The notes under the pieces: model-generated
Seen by the model: only the letters and a program-made list of their open reading frames with translations
Database searches by the model: none
Told to the model about the DNA's origin: nothing
Program-made: the position numbers and the translations under genes
Assembly (NCBI RefSeq): GCF_011043735.1
Contig: NZ_JAAKGV010000033.1
Span: 1-48,488, forward strand
Direction: 5' to 3'
From: Methylobacterium sp. DB0501
GTDB taxonomy: Bacteria > Pseudomonadota > Alphaproteobacteria > Rhizobiales > Beijerinckiaceae
Length of the DNA: 48,488 bases
Shown here: piece after piece, positions 1-8,127 of the stretch
Position numbering within the stretch: the first letter of the stretch is position 1
How the letters are laid out: each line of letters starts with the position of its first letter

Positions 1-600
1 ATGGCGCGTGCGGCCGGCCTGCACCTGATCATGGCGACGCAGCGCCCGTCGGTGGACGTGATCACCGGCACGATCAAGGCGAATTTCCCGACCCGGATCT
101 CGTTCCAGGTGACCTCGAAGATCGACTCGCGGACCATTCTCGGCGAGATGGGCGCCGAGCAGCTCCTGGGCCAGGGCGACATGCTGTTCATGGCCGGCGG
201 CGGCCGGACGACCCGGGTGCACGGGCCGTTCTGCTCGGACGACGAGGTCGAGCAGGTGGTGGCCCATCTCAAGCGCCAGGGCCGCCCGTCCTACCTCGAC
301 GCCGTCACGGCGGACGATGAGGTCGAGGAGGCGGCCGCCAGCCCGGACACCCCGGTCATGGACCAGGGCAGCTTCGGCGACCCGGCCGCCGACCTCTACG
401 ACCAAGCGGTGGCGGTGGTCCTGCGCGACAAGAAGGCCTCGACGAGCTACATCCAGCGCCGGCTGCAGATCGGCTACAACCGGGCGGCCTCGCTGATGGA
501 GCGGATGGAGCGCGAGGGCATCGTCGGCCCCGCCAACCATGCCGGCAAGCGCGAGATCCTGATCGAGCCTGCGCCGCAGGCGGGAGCCGAGGATTCGTGA
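1..600 (+). CDS. ftsK: DNA translocase FtsK, C-terminal part (5' end outside window)
   Basis: FtsK/SpoIIIE is the septal DNA pump that clears and aligns chromosome ends at division. About 199 codons are visible. The ATG at position 1 is an internal Met of the motor domain, not a start. Residues 10-23 (LIMATQRPSVDVIT) are the strongly conserved stretch after Walker B in FtsK motors, followed by the FPTRISFQV strand and the GDMLFM segment. After an acidic linker (about 100-128), residues 130-192 form the gamma winged-helix domain (STSYIQRRLQIGYNRAA, MEREGIVGP) that reads KOPS sites and contacts XerD. The stop at 598-600 is followed about 150 bp later by lolA. Identification is firm; the total length cannot be judged. 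Confidence 0.95.
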   Translation: MARAAGLHLIMATQRPSVDVITGTIKANFPTRISFQVTSKIDSRTILGEMGAEQLLGQGDMLFMAGGGRTTRVHGPFCSDDEVEQVVAHLKRQGRPSYLDAVTADDEVEEAAASPDTPVMDQGSFGDPAADLYDQAVAVVLRDKKASTSYIQRRLQIGYNRAASLMERMEREGIVGPANHAGKREILIEPAPQAGAEDS

Positions 601-748
601 GCGGCCCCGCCGTCGCATATTCGCCACAGGGGGCGGCTCTATCGTGGCGCCCGGCCCCTGCGGCACACCAGCCCGTCGGGCAGGCGCGGCGTCGGTCCAC
701 CGGCGCGGGCCTGCCTGTCCCCGTCCGCCAACACGGAGAATCCTGCCG

Positions 749-1702
749 ATGAACGGCCGTCCTCGCTCCGGCCCGCTCCGCGCGGCGTCCCTCGGCGCCG
801 CGCTCTCGGTCGCCGCCCTCGCGATGCCGGCCGTGCTCGTCGCCTCCCCGGCCGAGGCGCAGGTCTCGTCGTTCCTCGACGGCCTGTTCGGCCGCAAGGA
901 TCCGGTCCCCGACGCCGCACCCGAGGCGGTCCCCGCCCCGGCGGCGCCCGCCGGCCCCGGCGCCTCCGCCAAGGCGCCGCTGCCGCCGCGTCGGCCCTCC
1001 TCCCTCGGCGGGACCAGGAGCGCCGCGCCGGAGCCCGTCGAGACCGCGGCCGTGCCCGCCACCCCCGAGGCGGCACGGCCGGCCCCGCAGGTCGCCGCCG
1101 CCACCACCGCGGCCGCCGTCGATCCGGCCAACCCGGCTTCGGTGATCGAGCGCGCCAATGCCTATTTCAACACCGTGTCGACCCTGACCGGCAACTTCGT
1201 CCAGATCGGCGCCGACGGGCGCAAGATCGGCGGTAAGCTCTATCTCGCCAAGCCCGGCCGCCTGCGCTTCGACTACGACCAGCCTTCCTCCCTGGAGGTG
1301 ATCGCCGACGGCACCTCGGTGGCCGTGCGCGACCGCAAGCTCGCGACCCAGGACCTCTACTTCATCTCGCAGACGCCGCTGAAATTCCTGCTGCGCGACA
1401 AGATCGACCTCGCCCGCGACCTCACCGTCACCGACGTAGCGGCCGAGCCCGGCGGCATCCGCATCGTGCTCGACGATCGCTCGACGCTCGGCGGCACCTC
1501 GCGCATCGCGCTCTACTTCGACGACTCGATGAAGACCTTGAGCCAGTGGCGGATCACCGACCCGCAGGGCTACCAGACCACCGTGCTGCTCTCCAACCTC
1601 CAGCGTGGCCGCGCCGTCGACGGCATGATGTTCGTTATCAATTACGGACGGGCGGTCGACAAGGAGCTGGAGGCCAGGATGCAGCAGGCCCGCCCCAACT
1701 GA
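749..1702 (+). CDS. lolA: LolA-family outer-membrane lipoprotein carrier protein
   Basis: A 317-aa periplasmic protein expected to ferry lipoproteins from the LolCDE complex to the outer membrane. I chose the ATG at 749 because it has a GGAG about 10 nt upstream and begins a clear signal peptide (Met-Asn-Gly-Arg, hydrophobic core, cleavage near SPAEAQ at residues 33-38). The open frame continues upstream to 644 without signal-peptide character. Residues 50-125 are a Pro/Ala-rich linker, longer than in enterobacterial LolA. The LolA fold follows (about 130-317): ERANAYFNTVSTLTGNFVQ, GKLYLAKPGRLRFDY, and LDDSMKTLSQWRITDPQGYQT-like strands. It lies between ftsK and exonuclease III on the same strand. 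The Pro/Ala linker may space the domain from the membrane (inference). Confidence 0.9.
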   Translation: MNGRPRSGPLRAASLGAALSVAALAMPAVLVASPAEAQVSSFLDGLFGRKDPVPDAAPEAVPAPAAPAGPGASAKAPLPPRRPSSLGGTRSAAPEPVETAAVPATPEAARPAPQVAAATTAAAVDPANPASVIERANAYFNTVSTLTGNFVQIGADGRKIGGKLYLAKPGRLRFDYDQPSSLEVIADGTSVAVRDRKLATQDLYFISQTPLKFLLRDKIDLARDLTVTDVAAEPGGIRIVLDDRSTLGGTSRIALYFDDSMKTLSQWRITDPQGYQTTVLLSNLQRGRAVDGMMFVINYGRAVDKELEARMQQARPN

Positions 1703-1732
1703 TTCTCTTTCGAGTTCGCGAGTACCCGACCG

Positions 1733-2542
1733 TTGCACCTCACCGTCAGCACCTGGAACATCAACTCGGTCCGCCTGCGCATCGACCTCGTGCGCCGCTT
1801 CCTCGACGAGGCGAAGCCCGACGTGCTCTGCCTCCAGGAGACCAAGTGCCCGGACGACCGCTTCCCGCTCAAGGAATTGCAGGGCTTCGGCTACCCGCAC
1901 GTCGTCTTCGCCGGGCAGAAGGGCTATAACGGCGTCGCGATCCTCTCGCGCCTGCCCCTGGTGACGCGCGAGGTGATGAGCTTCTGCGAGCGCCAGGACG
2001 CGCGCCACATCTCGGCTCTGCTCGGGCCCGAGGCGGGTGCCGCCGCCGGCATCGCGATCCACGACTTCTACGTCCCGGCCGGCGGCGACGTGCCCGACCC
2101 CAAGCTCAACGACAAGTTCGCCCACAAGCTCTCGTTCATGGACGAGCTGCGCGCCTGGGGCGGACGCCGCCCGTCGGGCCCGGCGATCCTCGTCGGCGAC
2201 CTCAACGTGGCGCCGCTCGAGCACGACGTCTGGTCGCACAGGCAGCTCCTCGACGTGGTGAGCCACACCCCGATCGAGACCGAGCGCCTGGAATCCCTGC
2301 GCGGCGAAGCCGGCTGGATCGACACGATGCGCCACCTGCGCCCGCCGCCGGAGAAGATCTACACCTGGTGGAGCTACCGCTCCCCCGACTGGGCCGCCGC
2401 CGACAAGGGCCGGCGCCTCGACCACATCTGGGTCACGCCGGACCTCGCCGGCACCGTGAAGTCGGTCACCGTCGCGCGCCATACCCGCGCCTGGGAGAAG
2501 CCGTCCGACCACGTGCCGGTCACGGTCGAGCTGGAGCTTTAA
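1733..2542 (+). CDS. xth: Exodeoxyribonuclease III (AP endonuclease family 1)
   Basis: A 269-aa Mg-dependent 3'-5' exonuclease and AP endonuclease of base-excision repair. The family signatures are all present: WNINSVR at residues 8-14, catalytic Glu36 in LQETK, the GDLNVAP block with Asp156 and Asn158, and the terminal SDHVPV with the catalytic Asp-His pair at 259-260. Length matches the family (about 260-270 aa). The best start is a TTG at 1733, because the conserved HLTVSTWN beginning follows it directly; no in-frame ATG lies nearby. It starts 30 bp after lolA and could be co-transcribed with it. Followed by about 100 bp before the next gene. Confidence 0.93.
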   Translation: MHLTVSTWNINSVRLRIDLVRRFLDEAKPDVLCLQETKCPDDRFPLKELQGFGYPHVVFAGQKGYNGVAILSRLPLVTREVMSFCERQDARHISALLGPEAGAAAGIAIHDFYVPAGGDVPDPKLNDKFAHKLSFMDELRAWGGRRPSGPAILVGDLNVAPLEHDVWSHRQLLDVVSHTPIETERLESLRGEAGWIDTMRHLRPPPEKIYTWWSYRSPDWAAADKGRRLDHIWVTPDLAGTVKSVTVARHTRAWEKPSDHVPVTVELEL

Positions 2543-2650
2543 CCGCGCTTCCGCTGCGACACGCGGGCCGCGCAACCCGGGCTGCCCCTTCCCTGTTAGC
2601 TCAGATCGGGGCCATCGGGCCTCGTTGACGAGGGAGGGCGTGTCCGCGCG

Positions 2651-4036
2651 ATGACGACAGCGTTCCGGCCCGAGCGGATCTTCCTGGTCACCAGCCTGGT
2701 GCTGACCGTGGCGGCGGCGGTGGCGCTCTACGTCCTGCAGGCGACCACGCTCACCATCGCGGTGGCGCCCCGGGACGGCACCGAGCCGGCGCTGATGCGC
2801 GCCTATGCGGAGGCCCTGAAGAGCACCCACAAGGGTGTGCGCCTCAAGATCCTGCCCTTCGACGACGTGCGCGAGAGCGCCAAGGCGCTCGAGCAGGGCA
2901 AGGCCGACCTCGCGGTGGTGCGGCCGGACGTCGACCTGCCGGCCAACGGCCTGACGCTGGCGATCCTGCGCGACCAGGCGATGCTGATCGCCTCGCCGGC
3001 GCCCTCGGGCATCACGACCTTTCCCGCCCTCGCCCGCAAGCGCCTCGGCATCGTGGCCCATCGCGACGCGGATCTGTGGCTGCTCAAGAGCCTGATGAGC
3101 TATTACGGCCTGACCCTGCAGGAGAATGCCGCCGCGACCGGGCCGGTCCCCGCCGGGCAGGTGCGGCTGGTGCCGATGGCCGAGGAGGACCTGGCCGCGG
3201 CCTTCGCGCAGAAGCGCATCGACGCGGTGGTGGCGGTGATCGCCCCGGCCGCCCCGATGGCGCTGCGCCTCGTCGGGATCGTCCAGGCGGCGAGCCGGGC
3301 CCGCAAGGTCGATTTCGTCGGGGTCGAGGACGGGCCGGCGATCATCGAGCGCCTGCCCCGGCTCCAGGCGGTGACGGTACCGGCCGGCCTGTTCGGCGGC
3401 AGCCCGAAGGTGCCGGAGGAGGAGGTGAAGACCGTCGGCGCCTCGTACCGGCTGATGGCCCGGGCCTCGATGAGCCGCACCGTGGCGGCGGACGTGACCC
3501 AGCATCTGTTCGAGCTGCGCTCGCGCCTCTCGGACGCGACGCCGGCGGCCGATTACATCGCGGCGCCCGCCTACGAGACCACCGCCGAGGCGACGAGCGC
3601 CCGGCTGCCGATCCATCCCGGCGCGATCGATTATTTCGAGCGCGAGCAGCAGGGCTTCATCGAGCGCTACGGCGACTGGATCTACCTGCTGGCGGTGCTC
3701 GGCGGCGGCTTCGGCTCGGCGCTGGCCTGGCTGCGCCAGCGCCTGCGCCGCCTGCGGCGCGAGCGCATCGACGTGGTGATGGACCGCCTGCTCGAGGTCC
3801 TGGCCGAGGCCCGGAAGGCCGATCCCGCCGGCCTCGACGCCCTGACCGGCGAGGTCGATGCGCTCGCCGCGGATGTGGTCCGCTACACCCGCGAGCGCGA
3901 GACCGACACCCGCACCATGGCGGCGGTGATGATCGCGATCGAGACCGCCCGTTCCACCATCGCGGATTGCCGCCGGCTGGTGGGCCAGGCGGAGCCGCCC
4001 CGCCGCCAGGCCTTCCGGCTCAGCGCCGCCGAGTAG
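2651..4036 (+). CDS. TAXI-family solute-binding protein, membrane-tethered
   Basis: A 461-aa protein of the TAXI (TRAP-associated extracytoplasmic immunogenic) family, which normally binds glutamate-like or aromatic solutes for TRAP transporters. An uncleaved N-terminal membrane segment (about 10-29) leads into the periplasmic binding domain (about 33-300, starting LTIAVAPRDGTEPALMRAYA). The segment HPGAIDYFEREQQGFIERYG (about 322-341) precedes a second membrane helix (about 345-363). A highly charged cytoplasmic tail (365-461) is predicted to be helical/coiled coil. No TRAP permease (DctQ/DctM) lies next to it. Two membrane anchors plus a cytoplasmic coil suggest a sensory or scaffold role rather than transport (inference). 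A GGGAGGG tract lies upstream of the ATG. Confidence 0.8.
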   Translation: MTTAFRPERIFLVTSLVLTVAAAVALYVLQATTLTIAVAPRDGTEPALMRAYAEALKSTHKGVRLKILPFDDVRESAKALEQGKADLAVVRPDVDLPANGLTLAILRDQAMLIASPAPSGITTFPALARKRLGIVAHRDADLWLLKSLMSYYGLTLQENAAATGPVPAGQVRLVPMAEEDLAAAFAQKRIDAVVAVIAPAAPMALRLVGIVQAASRARKVDFVGVEDGPAIIERLPRLQAVTVPAGLFGGSPKVPEEEVKTVGASYRLMARASMSRTVAADVTQHLFELRSRLSDATPAADYIAAPAYETTAEATSARLPIHPGAIDYFEREQQGFIERYGDWIYLLAVLGGGFGSALAWLRQRLRRLRRERIDVVMDRLLEVLAEARKADPAGLDALTGEVDALAADVVRYTRERETDTRTMAAVMIAIETARSTIADCRRLVGQAEPPRRQAFRLSAAE

Positions 4037-4048
4037 TTGCCGGGACGC

Positions 4049-4663
4049 TCAGCGGACCATCGCCAGCGGCGCGCCGGACTTGGACAGGGCGCCGTCCATC
4101 GCACCGCCGGCCGGGCGCAGGCGTGCCGCGACCGTGCCGCCGGGCTGGTAGAGATAGACCTCGCCGTCGCGATAATCCCAGGCGGTGACCTTGGCGAGAT
4201 CCTTGTTGGCGCAGCCGGTCGAGGATGCCTTATAGAGATCGAGGGCCGGGGTGCTCGCCAGGTTGACGCGGCAGCTCGCGCCGGTCGCGTCCTTGGCGGT
4301 CCAGCCGCCGACGACGGCCGAGCGCCCGCCGCCGGACACCACCGGGGGCGCCGGCGGCGGCGCGATCGCGGCCTGCTGCTGCACCGGGGCTGGGCTCGCC
4401 TCCGCCATGATCGGGCCGGACGGGTTGGCGACGACCGGGCCGGGCGCGGCGGCGGCGCCCGGGGGCGGCGCCAGCGGCGCCGAGGTCACCGGGCCGGAGG
4501 ACAGGCCGGGGCCGAGATCGGGTTCCTCCGGCAGCGGCCGGGCACTGCGCGGCGCCGGCCGCGCGGAGGCGTTGAGCCCGGAGTCGAAGCGCGACGAGGA
4601 GCAGGCGCCGGCGCTCGCGGCGAGGGCCAGGGCGGCGACGGTGCAGAGGATCTGACGCGGCAT
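4049..4663 (-). CDS. Lipoprotein with AprI/Inh-type domain
   Basis: A 204-aa secreted lipoprotein. The N-terminus has a lipobox (LAASAGAC) with Cys21 as the lipidated residue. Residues 30-112 are a Pro/Ala/Gly-rich linker. The C-terminal 90 residues resemble the AprI/Inh beta-barrel (VGGWTAKDATGASCRVNL, two Cys about 35 residues apart, WDYRDGEVYLYQPGG), the fold of small inhibitors of serralysin-type metalloproteases that is also common as a domain of unknown role in alphaproteobacterial lipoproteins. No protease gene is nearby, so inhibitor function is only family inference. It converges with the TAXI gene, with a 12-bp gap between the two stops. AGGA upstream of the ATG supports the start. 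Confidence 0.75.
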   Translation of the reverse strand: MPRQILCTVAALALAASAGACSSSRFDSGLNASARPAPRSARPLPEEPDLGPGLSSGPVTSAPLAPPPGAAAAPGPVVANPSGPIMAEASPAPVQQQAAIAPPPAPPVVSGGGRSAVVGGWTAKDATGASCRVNLASTPALDLYKASSTGCANKDLAKVTAWDYRDGEVYLYQPGGTVAARLRPAGGAMDGALSKSGAPLAMVR

Positions 4664-4768
4664 CGAGGGGTCCTGCGAGGGCCTTTGGGCGGGCGGCGTA
4701 TGTCGGGGATCGGTGATCCCCGGGAAATACGATCCCGCGAAGGCGTGCGCAGGGGGTTCCCCAATGAC

Positions 4769-4791
4769 AAAGGCGCCCGAAGGCGCCTTTT
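4769..4791 (-). terminator. Rho-independent terminator of the sdh operon
   Basis: A perfect 9-bp inverted repeat: AAAGGCGCC (4769-4777), loop of 4, GGCGCCTTT (4782-4790). Read on the minus strand this is a G+C-rich stem with a UUCG tetraloop ending in a short T run, 59 bp downstream of the sdhB stop and before the lipoprotein gene. Confidence 0.8.
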
Positions 4792-4849
4792 CGAGCGGGT
4801 GTGGCCGACAGGACCCAGTCGGCCGTACCGCAGGTGCGTTCGAGGTGGA

Positions 4850-5632
4850 TCAGACCTCGCGGGCCACCATCATCTTCTTGATCTCGGCGATGGCCTTGGC
4901 CGGGTTCAGGCCCTTCGGGCAGGTATTGGCGCAGTTCATGATGGTGTGGCAGCGGTAGAGCCGGAACGGGTCGTGCAACCCGTCGAGGCGCTCGCCGGTA
5001 TGCTCGTCGCGGCTGTCGATCAGCCAGCGATAGGCCTGGAGCAGGGCCGCCGGGCCGAGGAAGCGGTCGCCGTTCCACCAGTAGCTCGGGCACGAGGTGG
5101 TGCAGCAGGCGCACAGGATGCACTCGTAGAGCCCGTCGAGCCGCGCGCGGTCCTCCGGGGTCTGCTGCCACTCCTTCTCGGGCGAGGGCGTCTCGGTCTG
5201 GAGCCAGGGCTCGATCGCCGCGTGCTGGGCGAAGAACGAGGTCAGGTCCGGCACCAGATCCTTCAGCACCGGCATGTGCGGCAGCGGATAGATCTTGACC
5301 TGGGCAGACTTGCAGTCGTCGATGCCGAGCGTGCAGGCCAGCGTGTTCTGCCCCATGATGTTCATGGCGCAGGAGCCGCAGATGCCCTCGCGGCACGAGC
5401 GCCGGAAGGTCAGGGTCGCATCGACCTTGTTCTTGATCCACAGCAGCGCGTCGAGGACCATCGGGCCGCAATCGTCGCGATCGACGTAGTAGGTGTCGAT
5501 CCGCGGATTGGCGCCGTCATCCTGGTTCCAGCGGTAGATGCGGAACTCCTGGACGTTCTTGGCCCCGGCCGGCTTCGGCCAGGTCTTGCCCTCGGTGTAC
5601 TGGGAGTTCTTGGGGAGGTTGAACTGGGCCAT
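4850..5632 (-). CDS. sdhB: Succinate dehydrogenase iron-sulfur subunit
   Basis: A 260-aa subunit of complex II carrying electrons from SdhA FAD to the membrane quinone. All three cluster motifs are intact. [2Fe-2S]: Cys80, Cys85, Cys88, Cys100 (CREGICGSC then C). [4Fe-4S]: Cys171, Cys174, Cys177 plus Cys238. [3Fe-4S]: Cys181, Cys228, Cys234. The last gene of the minus-strand sdh cluster, it is separated from sdhA by a two-gene DUF433/DUF5615 module. Its ATG lies only 4 bp after the stop of the DUF5615 gene, and its ribosome-binding region falls inside that gene, so translation may be coupled. A strong terminator follows the stop. Confidence 0.97.
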   Translation of the reverse strand: MAQFNLPKNSQYTEGKTWPKPAGAKNVQEFRIYRWNQDDGANPRIDTYYVDRDDCGPMVLDALLWIKNKVDATLTFRRSCREGICGSCAMNIMGQNTLACTLGIDDCKSAQVKIYPLPHMPVLKDLVPDLTSFFAQHAAIEPWLQTETPSPEKEWQQTPEDRARLDGLYECILCACCTTSCPSYWWNGDRFLGPAALLQAYRWLIDSRDEHTGERLDGLHDPFRLYRCHTIMNCANTCPKGLNPAKAIAEIKKMMVAREV

Positions 5633-5636
5633 CTGT

Positions 5637-6017
5637 CTATGCCTGATCGGTGCGGTCGAGCCCGAGGGGACGAAGGCGTACCCGTCCGGTCTCGATGGTG
5701 AGGAGGGCTCCGGCGAGCAGGTCCGCCCGCGCCCCGTCGATCGCGCGCGCGACGAGGGTGCCGACGCGCCCGGGCAGCGTGGATCCCGTGCGGAGCTGGA
5801 TGACGCTCGGCGCGGTCGCGTCCGACCGCGCCAGGGCGATCCCGAAATCGAGATCGGCCGTCATGACGGCGCGGCCGGAAGCCCGCGCCCAATCGATGAT
5901 GTCGGTGTCGGGAGCGTCCTCCACGCCGACACTCGACCGGTGGACAGTGTCGTGTCCCAGCGTCTGAAGGTATGGAACCCAGTCGGGCGTGAGGTTCATG
6001 TCGACCACGATCCTCAC
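5637..6017 (-). CDS. DUF5615 PIN-like toxin candidate
   Basis: A 126-aa protein of the DUF5615 PIN-like family. The pattern MRIVVDMNLTPDWVPYLQTLGHD, then DTDIIDWARASGRAVMTADLDFG, gives the two acidic patches of a PIN-type nuclease fold: Asp6 and Asn8 at the first strand, and Asp55/Asp57 in TADLDFG. Families of this type are usually toxins paired with DUF433 antitoxins. It starts with GTG overlapping the upstream antitoxin stop (GTGA) and ends 4 bp before sdhB, so it is embedded in the sdh transcript. The toxin role is family inference; DUF5615 proteins have often shown weak or no toxicity. Confidence 0.8.
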   Translation of the reverse strand: MRIVVDMNLTPDWVPYLQTLGHDTVHRSSVGVEDAPDTDIIDWARASGRAVMTADLDFGIALARSDATAPSVIQLRTGSTLPGRVGTLVARAIDGARADLLAGALLTIETGRVRLRPLGLDRTDQA

Positions 6018-6247
6018 GCCGCGGGCTCGAGAGCGATCTCGCGCTCCTGCGCCATCCAGGCCGCGTAGCGGAGGGCCTCCAGCACGTCTTCGCGCTCGAG
6101 ATAGGGATAGGCCGCGAGCAACTCGTCGATGCCGACGCCCTCGCCGAGATTCCCCAGGATCATCGCGACCGTCACCCGCTTGCCGCGGATGCAGGCCTTC
6201 CCGGCCATGACGGCCGGGTCGCGGGTGATCCGGGGGAACTCGGTCAT
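6014..6247 (-). CDS. DUF433 antitoxin candidate
   Basis: A 77-aa DUF433 protein: RITRDPAVMAGKACIRGKRVTV, then a helix-turn-helix-like half (DELLAAYPYLEREDVLEALRYAAW). DUF433 proteins are small DNA-binding antitoxins that partner DUF5615. I chose the ATG at 6247 over an in-frame GTG 12 nt upstream because a GGAGGG ribosome-binding site (6252-6257 on the minus strand) sits 4 nt before the ATG and overlaps the GTG codon. It begins 31 bp after the sdhA stop and overlaps the toxin start by 4 bp, the usual antitoxin-first order. Confidence 0.82.
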   Translation of the reverse strand: MTEFPRITRDPAVMAGKACIRGKRVTVAMILGNLGEGVGIDELLAAYPYLEREDVLEALRYAAWMAQEREIALEPAA

Positions 6248-6278
6248 CGATCCCTCCACGTCGGCGCTGTGGCCGGCC

Positions 6279-8105
6279 TCAGTACACGCGGGCCTTCGGC
6301 TCGATATACGCGATGTCGTTCGACATCGTGTAGGTGTGGACCGGCCGGTAATCGATCGCGACCTTGCGGGCGTCGGGGTCGAGCCAGGCCAGGGTGTGCT
6401 TCATCCACTGCTTGTCGTCGCGGTCCGGGAAGTCCTCGCGGGCATGCGCGCCGCGGGATTCGGTCCGGTTGGCGGCCGATTCCATGGTGACGACGGCCTG
6501 GCCAATCAGGTTGTCGAATTCCAGGGTCTCCAACAGGTCGGTGTTCCAGACCAGCGAGCGGTCGGTCACCTTCACGTCCTCGGCGCCGGCCCAGACCTTG
6601 TGGATCAGGCCCTTGCCCTCCTCCAGCACCTCGCCGGTGCGGAACACGGCGCAGTTGTTCTGCATTGTCTTCTGCATCTCGAGGCGCAGCTCCGCCGTCG
6701 GCGTGCCGCCATTGGCGTAGCGGAAGCGGTCGAGGCGACCGAGTGCCTTGTCGGCGGAATCCTTCGGCAGTTCCGGCAGGCGGCCGCCCTTCTCCACCGT
6801 CTCGGCGCAGCGCAGGCCCGCGGCGCGGCCGAACACCACGAGATCGATGAGCGAGTTCGAGCCCAGCCGGTTGGCGCCGTGGACAGAGACGCAGGCCGCC
6901 TCGCCGATCGCCATCAGGCCCGGCACCACGTGATCCGGGTTGCCGTCCTTCAGGGTCAGCACCTCGCCGTGATAGTTCGTCGGGATGCCGCCCATGTTGT
7001 AGTGGACGGTCGGGATGACCGGGATCGGCTCCTTGGTCACATCGACGCCGGCGAAGATCTTCGCGCTCTCCGAGATGCCGGGCAGGCGCTCGTGCAGGAT
7101 CTTCGGGTCGAGGTGGTCGAGGTGGAGGAAGATGTGGTCCTTGTTCTTGCCCACGCCGCGACCGGCGCGGATCTCCATGGTCATGGAGCGCGAGACCACG
7201 TCGCGGGAAGCCAGGTCCTTGGCCGAGGGGGCGTAGCGCTCCATGAAGCGCTCACCCTCGGAATTCGTCAGGTAGCCGCCCTCGCCGCGCGACCCTTCCG
7301 TGATGAGGCAGCCGGCGCCGTAGATGCCGGTCGGATGGAACTGAACGAACTCCATGTCCTCGAGCGCGAGGCCCGCCCGCAGCACCATGGCGTTGCCGTC
7401 GCCGGTGCAGGTATGGGCCGAGGTCGCCGAGAAATAGGCCCGGCCGTAGCCACCGGTGGCCAGCACCGTCATGCCGGCGCGGAAGCGGTGGATCTCGCCG
7501 GTGGCCTGGTCGATGGCGATGACGCCGCGGCAGCGCCCCTCCTCGTCCATGATCAGGTCGAGGGCGAAATACTCGATGAAGAAGTTGGTCTGCGCCTTCA
7601 CGGCCTGGCCGTAGAGGGTGTGCAGCATGGCGTGGCCGGTGCGGTCGGCCGCCGCGCAGGTGCGCTGGGCGGTGCCCTTGCCGTAATCGGTGGTCATGCC
7701 GCCGAACGGGCGCTGGTAGATCTTGCCCTCGGCGGTGCGCGAGAACGGCACGCCCCAATGCTCCAGCTCGTAGACCGCGGCCGGCGCGTTGCGCACCAGG
7801 TATTCGATCGCGTCCTGGTCGCCGAGCCAGTCCGACCCCTTCACGGTGTCGTACATGTGCCAGCGCCAGTCGTCCGGGCCCATGTTGCCGAGGGAGGCCG
7901 AGATGCCGCCCTGCGCCGCCACGGTGTGCGAGCGGGTCGGAAAGACCTTGGTGATGCAGGCGGTGCGCAAGCCGGCCTGCGAGCAGCCGACGGTGGCGCG
8001 CAGGCCCGCGCCGCCGGCGCCGACGATCACCACGTCGAAGGTGTGGTCGATGATGGTGTACGCCTTGCCGTTCTGGGCCGGCGCGGCGGAAGCGGTGGAG
8101 GCCAT
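6279..8105 (-). CDS. sdhA: Succinate dehydrogenase flavoprotein subunit
   Basis: A 608-aa catalytic subunit oxidising succinate to fumarate in the TCA cycle. Rossmann FAD motif DVVIVGAGGAGLRA (24-37); His60 in RSHTVAAQGG is the site of covalent FAD attachment; the second FAD-binding region includes LATGGYGR, and the capping domain carries the succinate-binding HPTGI and TEGSRGEGG segments. The C-terminus with the HTLAW and YRPVHTYTM segments is complete, and the length is normal for the family. Preceded by sdhC and sdhD, 22 bp after sdhD. The following gene is not sdhB but the DUF433/DUF5615 pair. Confidence 0.97.
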   Translation of the reverse strand: MASTASAAPAQNGKAYTIIDHTFDVVIVGAGGAGLRATVGCSQAGLRTACITKVFPTRSHTVAAQGGISASLGNMGPDDWRWHMYDTVKGSDWLGDQDAIEYLVRNAPAAVYELEHWGVPFSRTAEGKIYQRPFGGMTTDYGKGTAQRTCAAADRTGHAMLHTLYGQAVKAQTNFFIEYFALDLIMDEEGRCRGVIAIDQATGEIHRFRAGMTVLATGGYGRAYFSATSAHTCTGDGNAMVLRAGLALEDMEFVQFHPTGIYGAGCLITEGSRGEGGYLTNSEGERFMERYAPSAKDLASRDVVSRSMTMEIRAGRGVGKNKDHIFLHLDHLDPKILHERLPGISESAKIFAGVDVTKEPIPVIPTVHYNMGGIPTNYHGEVLTLKDGNPDHVVPGLMAIGEAACVSVHGANRLGSNSLIDLVVFGRAAGLRCAETVEKGGRLPELPKDSADKALGRLDRFRYANGGTPTAELRLEMQKTMQNNCAVFRTGEVLEEGKGLIHKVWAGAEDVKVTDRSLVWNTDLLETLEFDNLIGQAVVTMESAANRTESRGAHAREDFPDRDDKQWMKHTLAWLDPDARKVAIDYRPVHTYTMSNDIAYIEPKARVY

Positions 8106-8127
8106 GGGCGAGGTTCCCGTTCTGGCG

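Noticed and set aside
1..3. ATG at the first base as a gene start
   Set aside because: It falls inside the conserved motor domain of FtsK; the true start lies left of the window.
356..3616. Long minus-strand open frame of 1086 codons over ftsK, lolA, xth and the TAXI gene
   Set aside because: It is the antisense shadow of four well-identified plus-strand genes, rich in Arg/Gly/His, with no domain; typical of very G+C-rich DNA.
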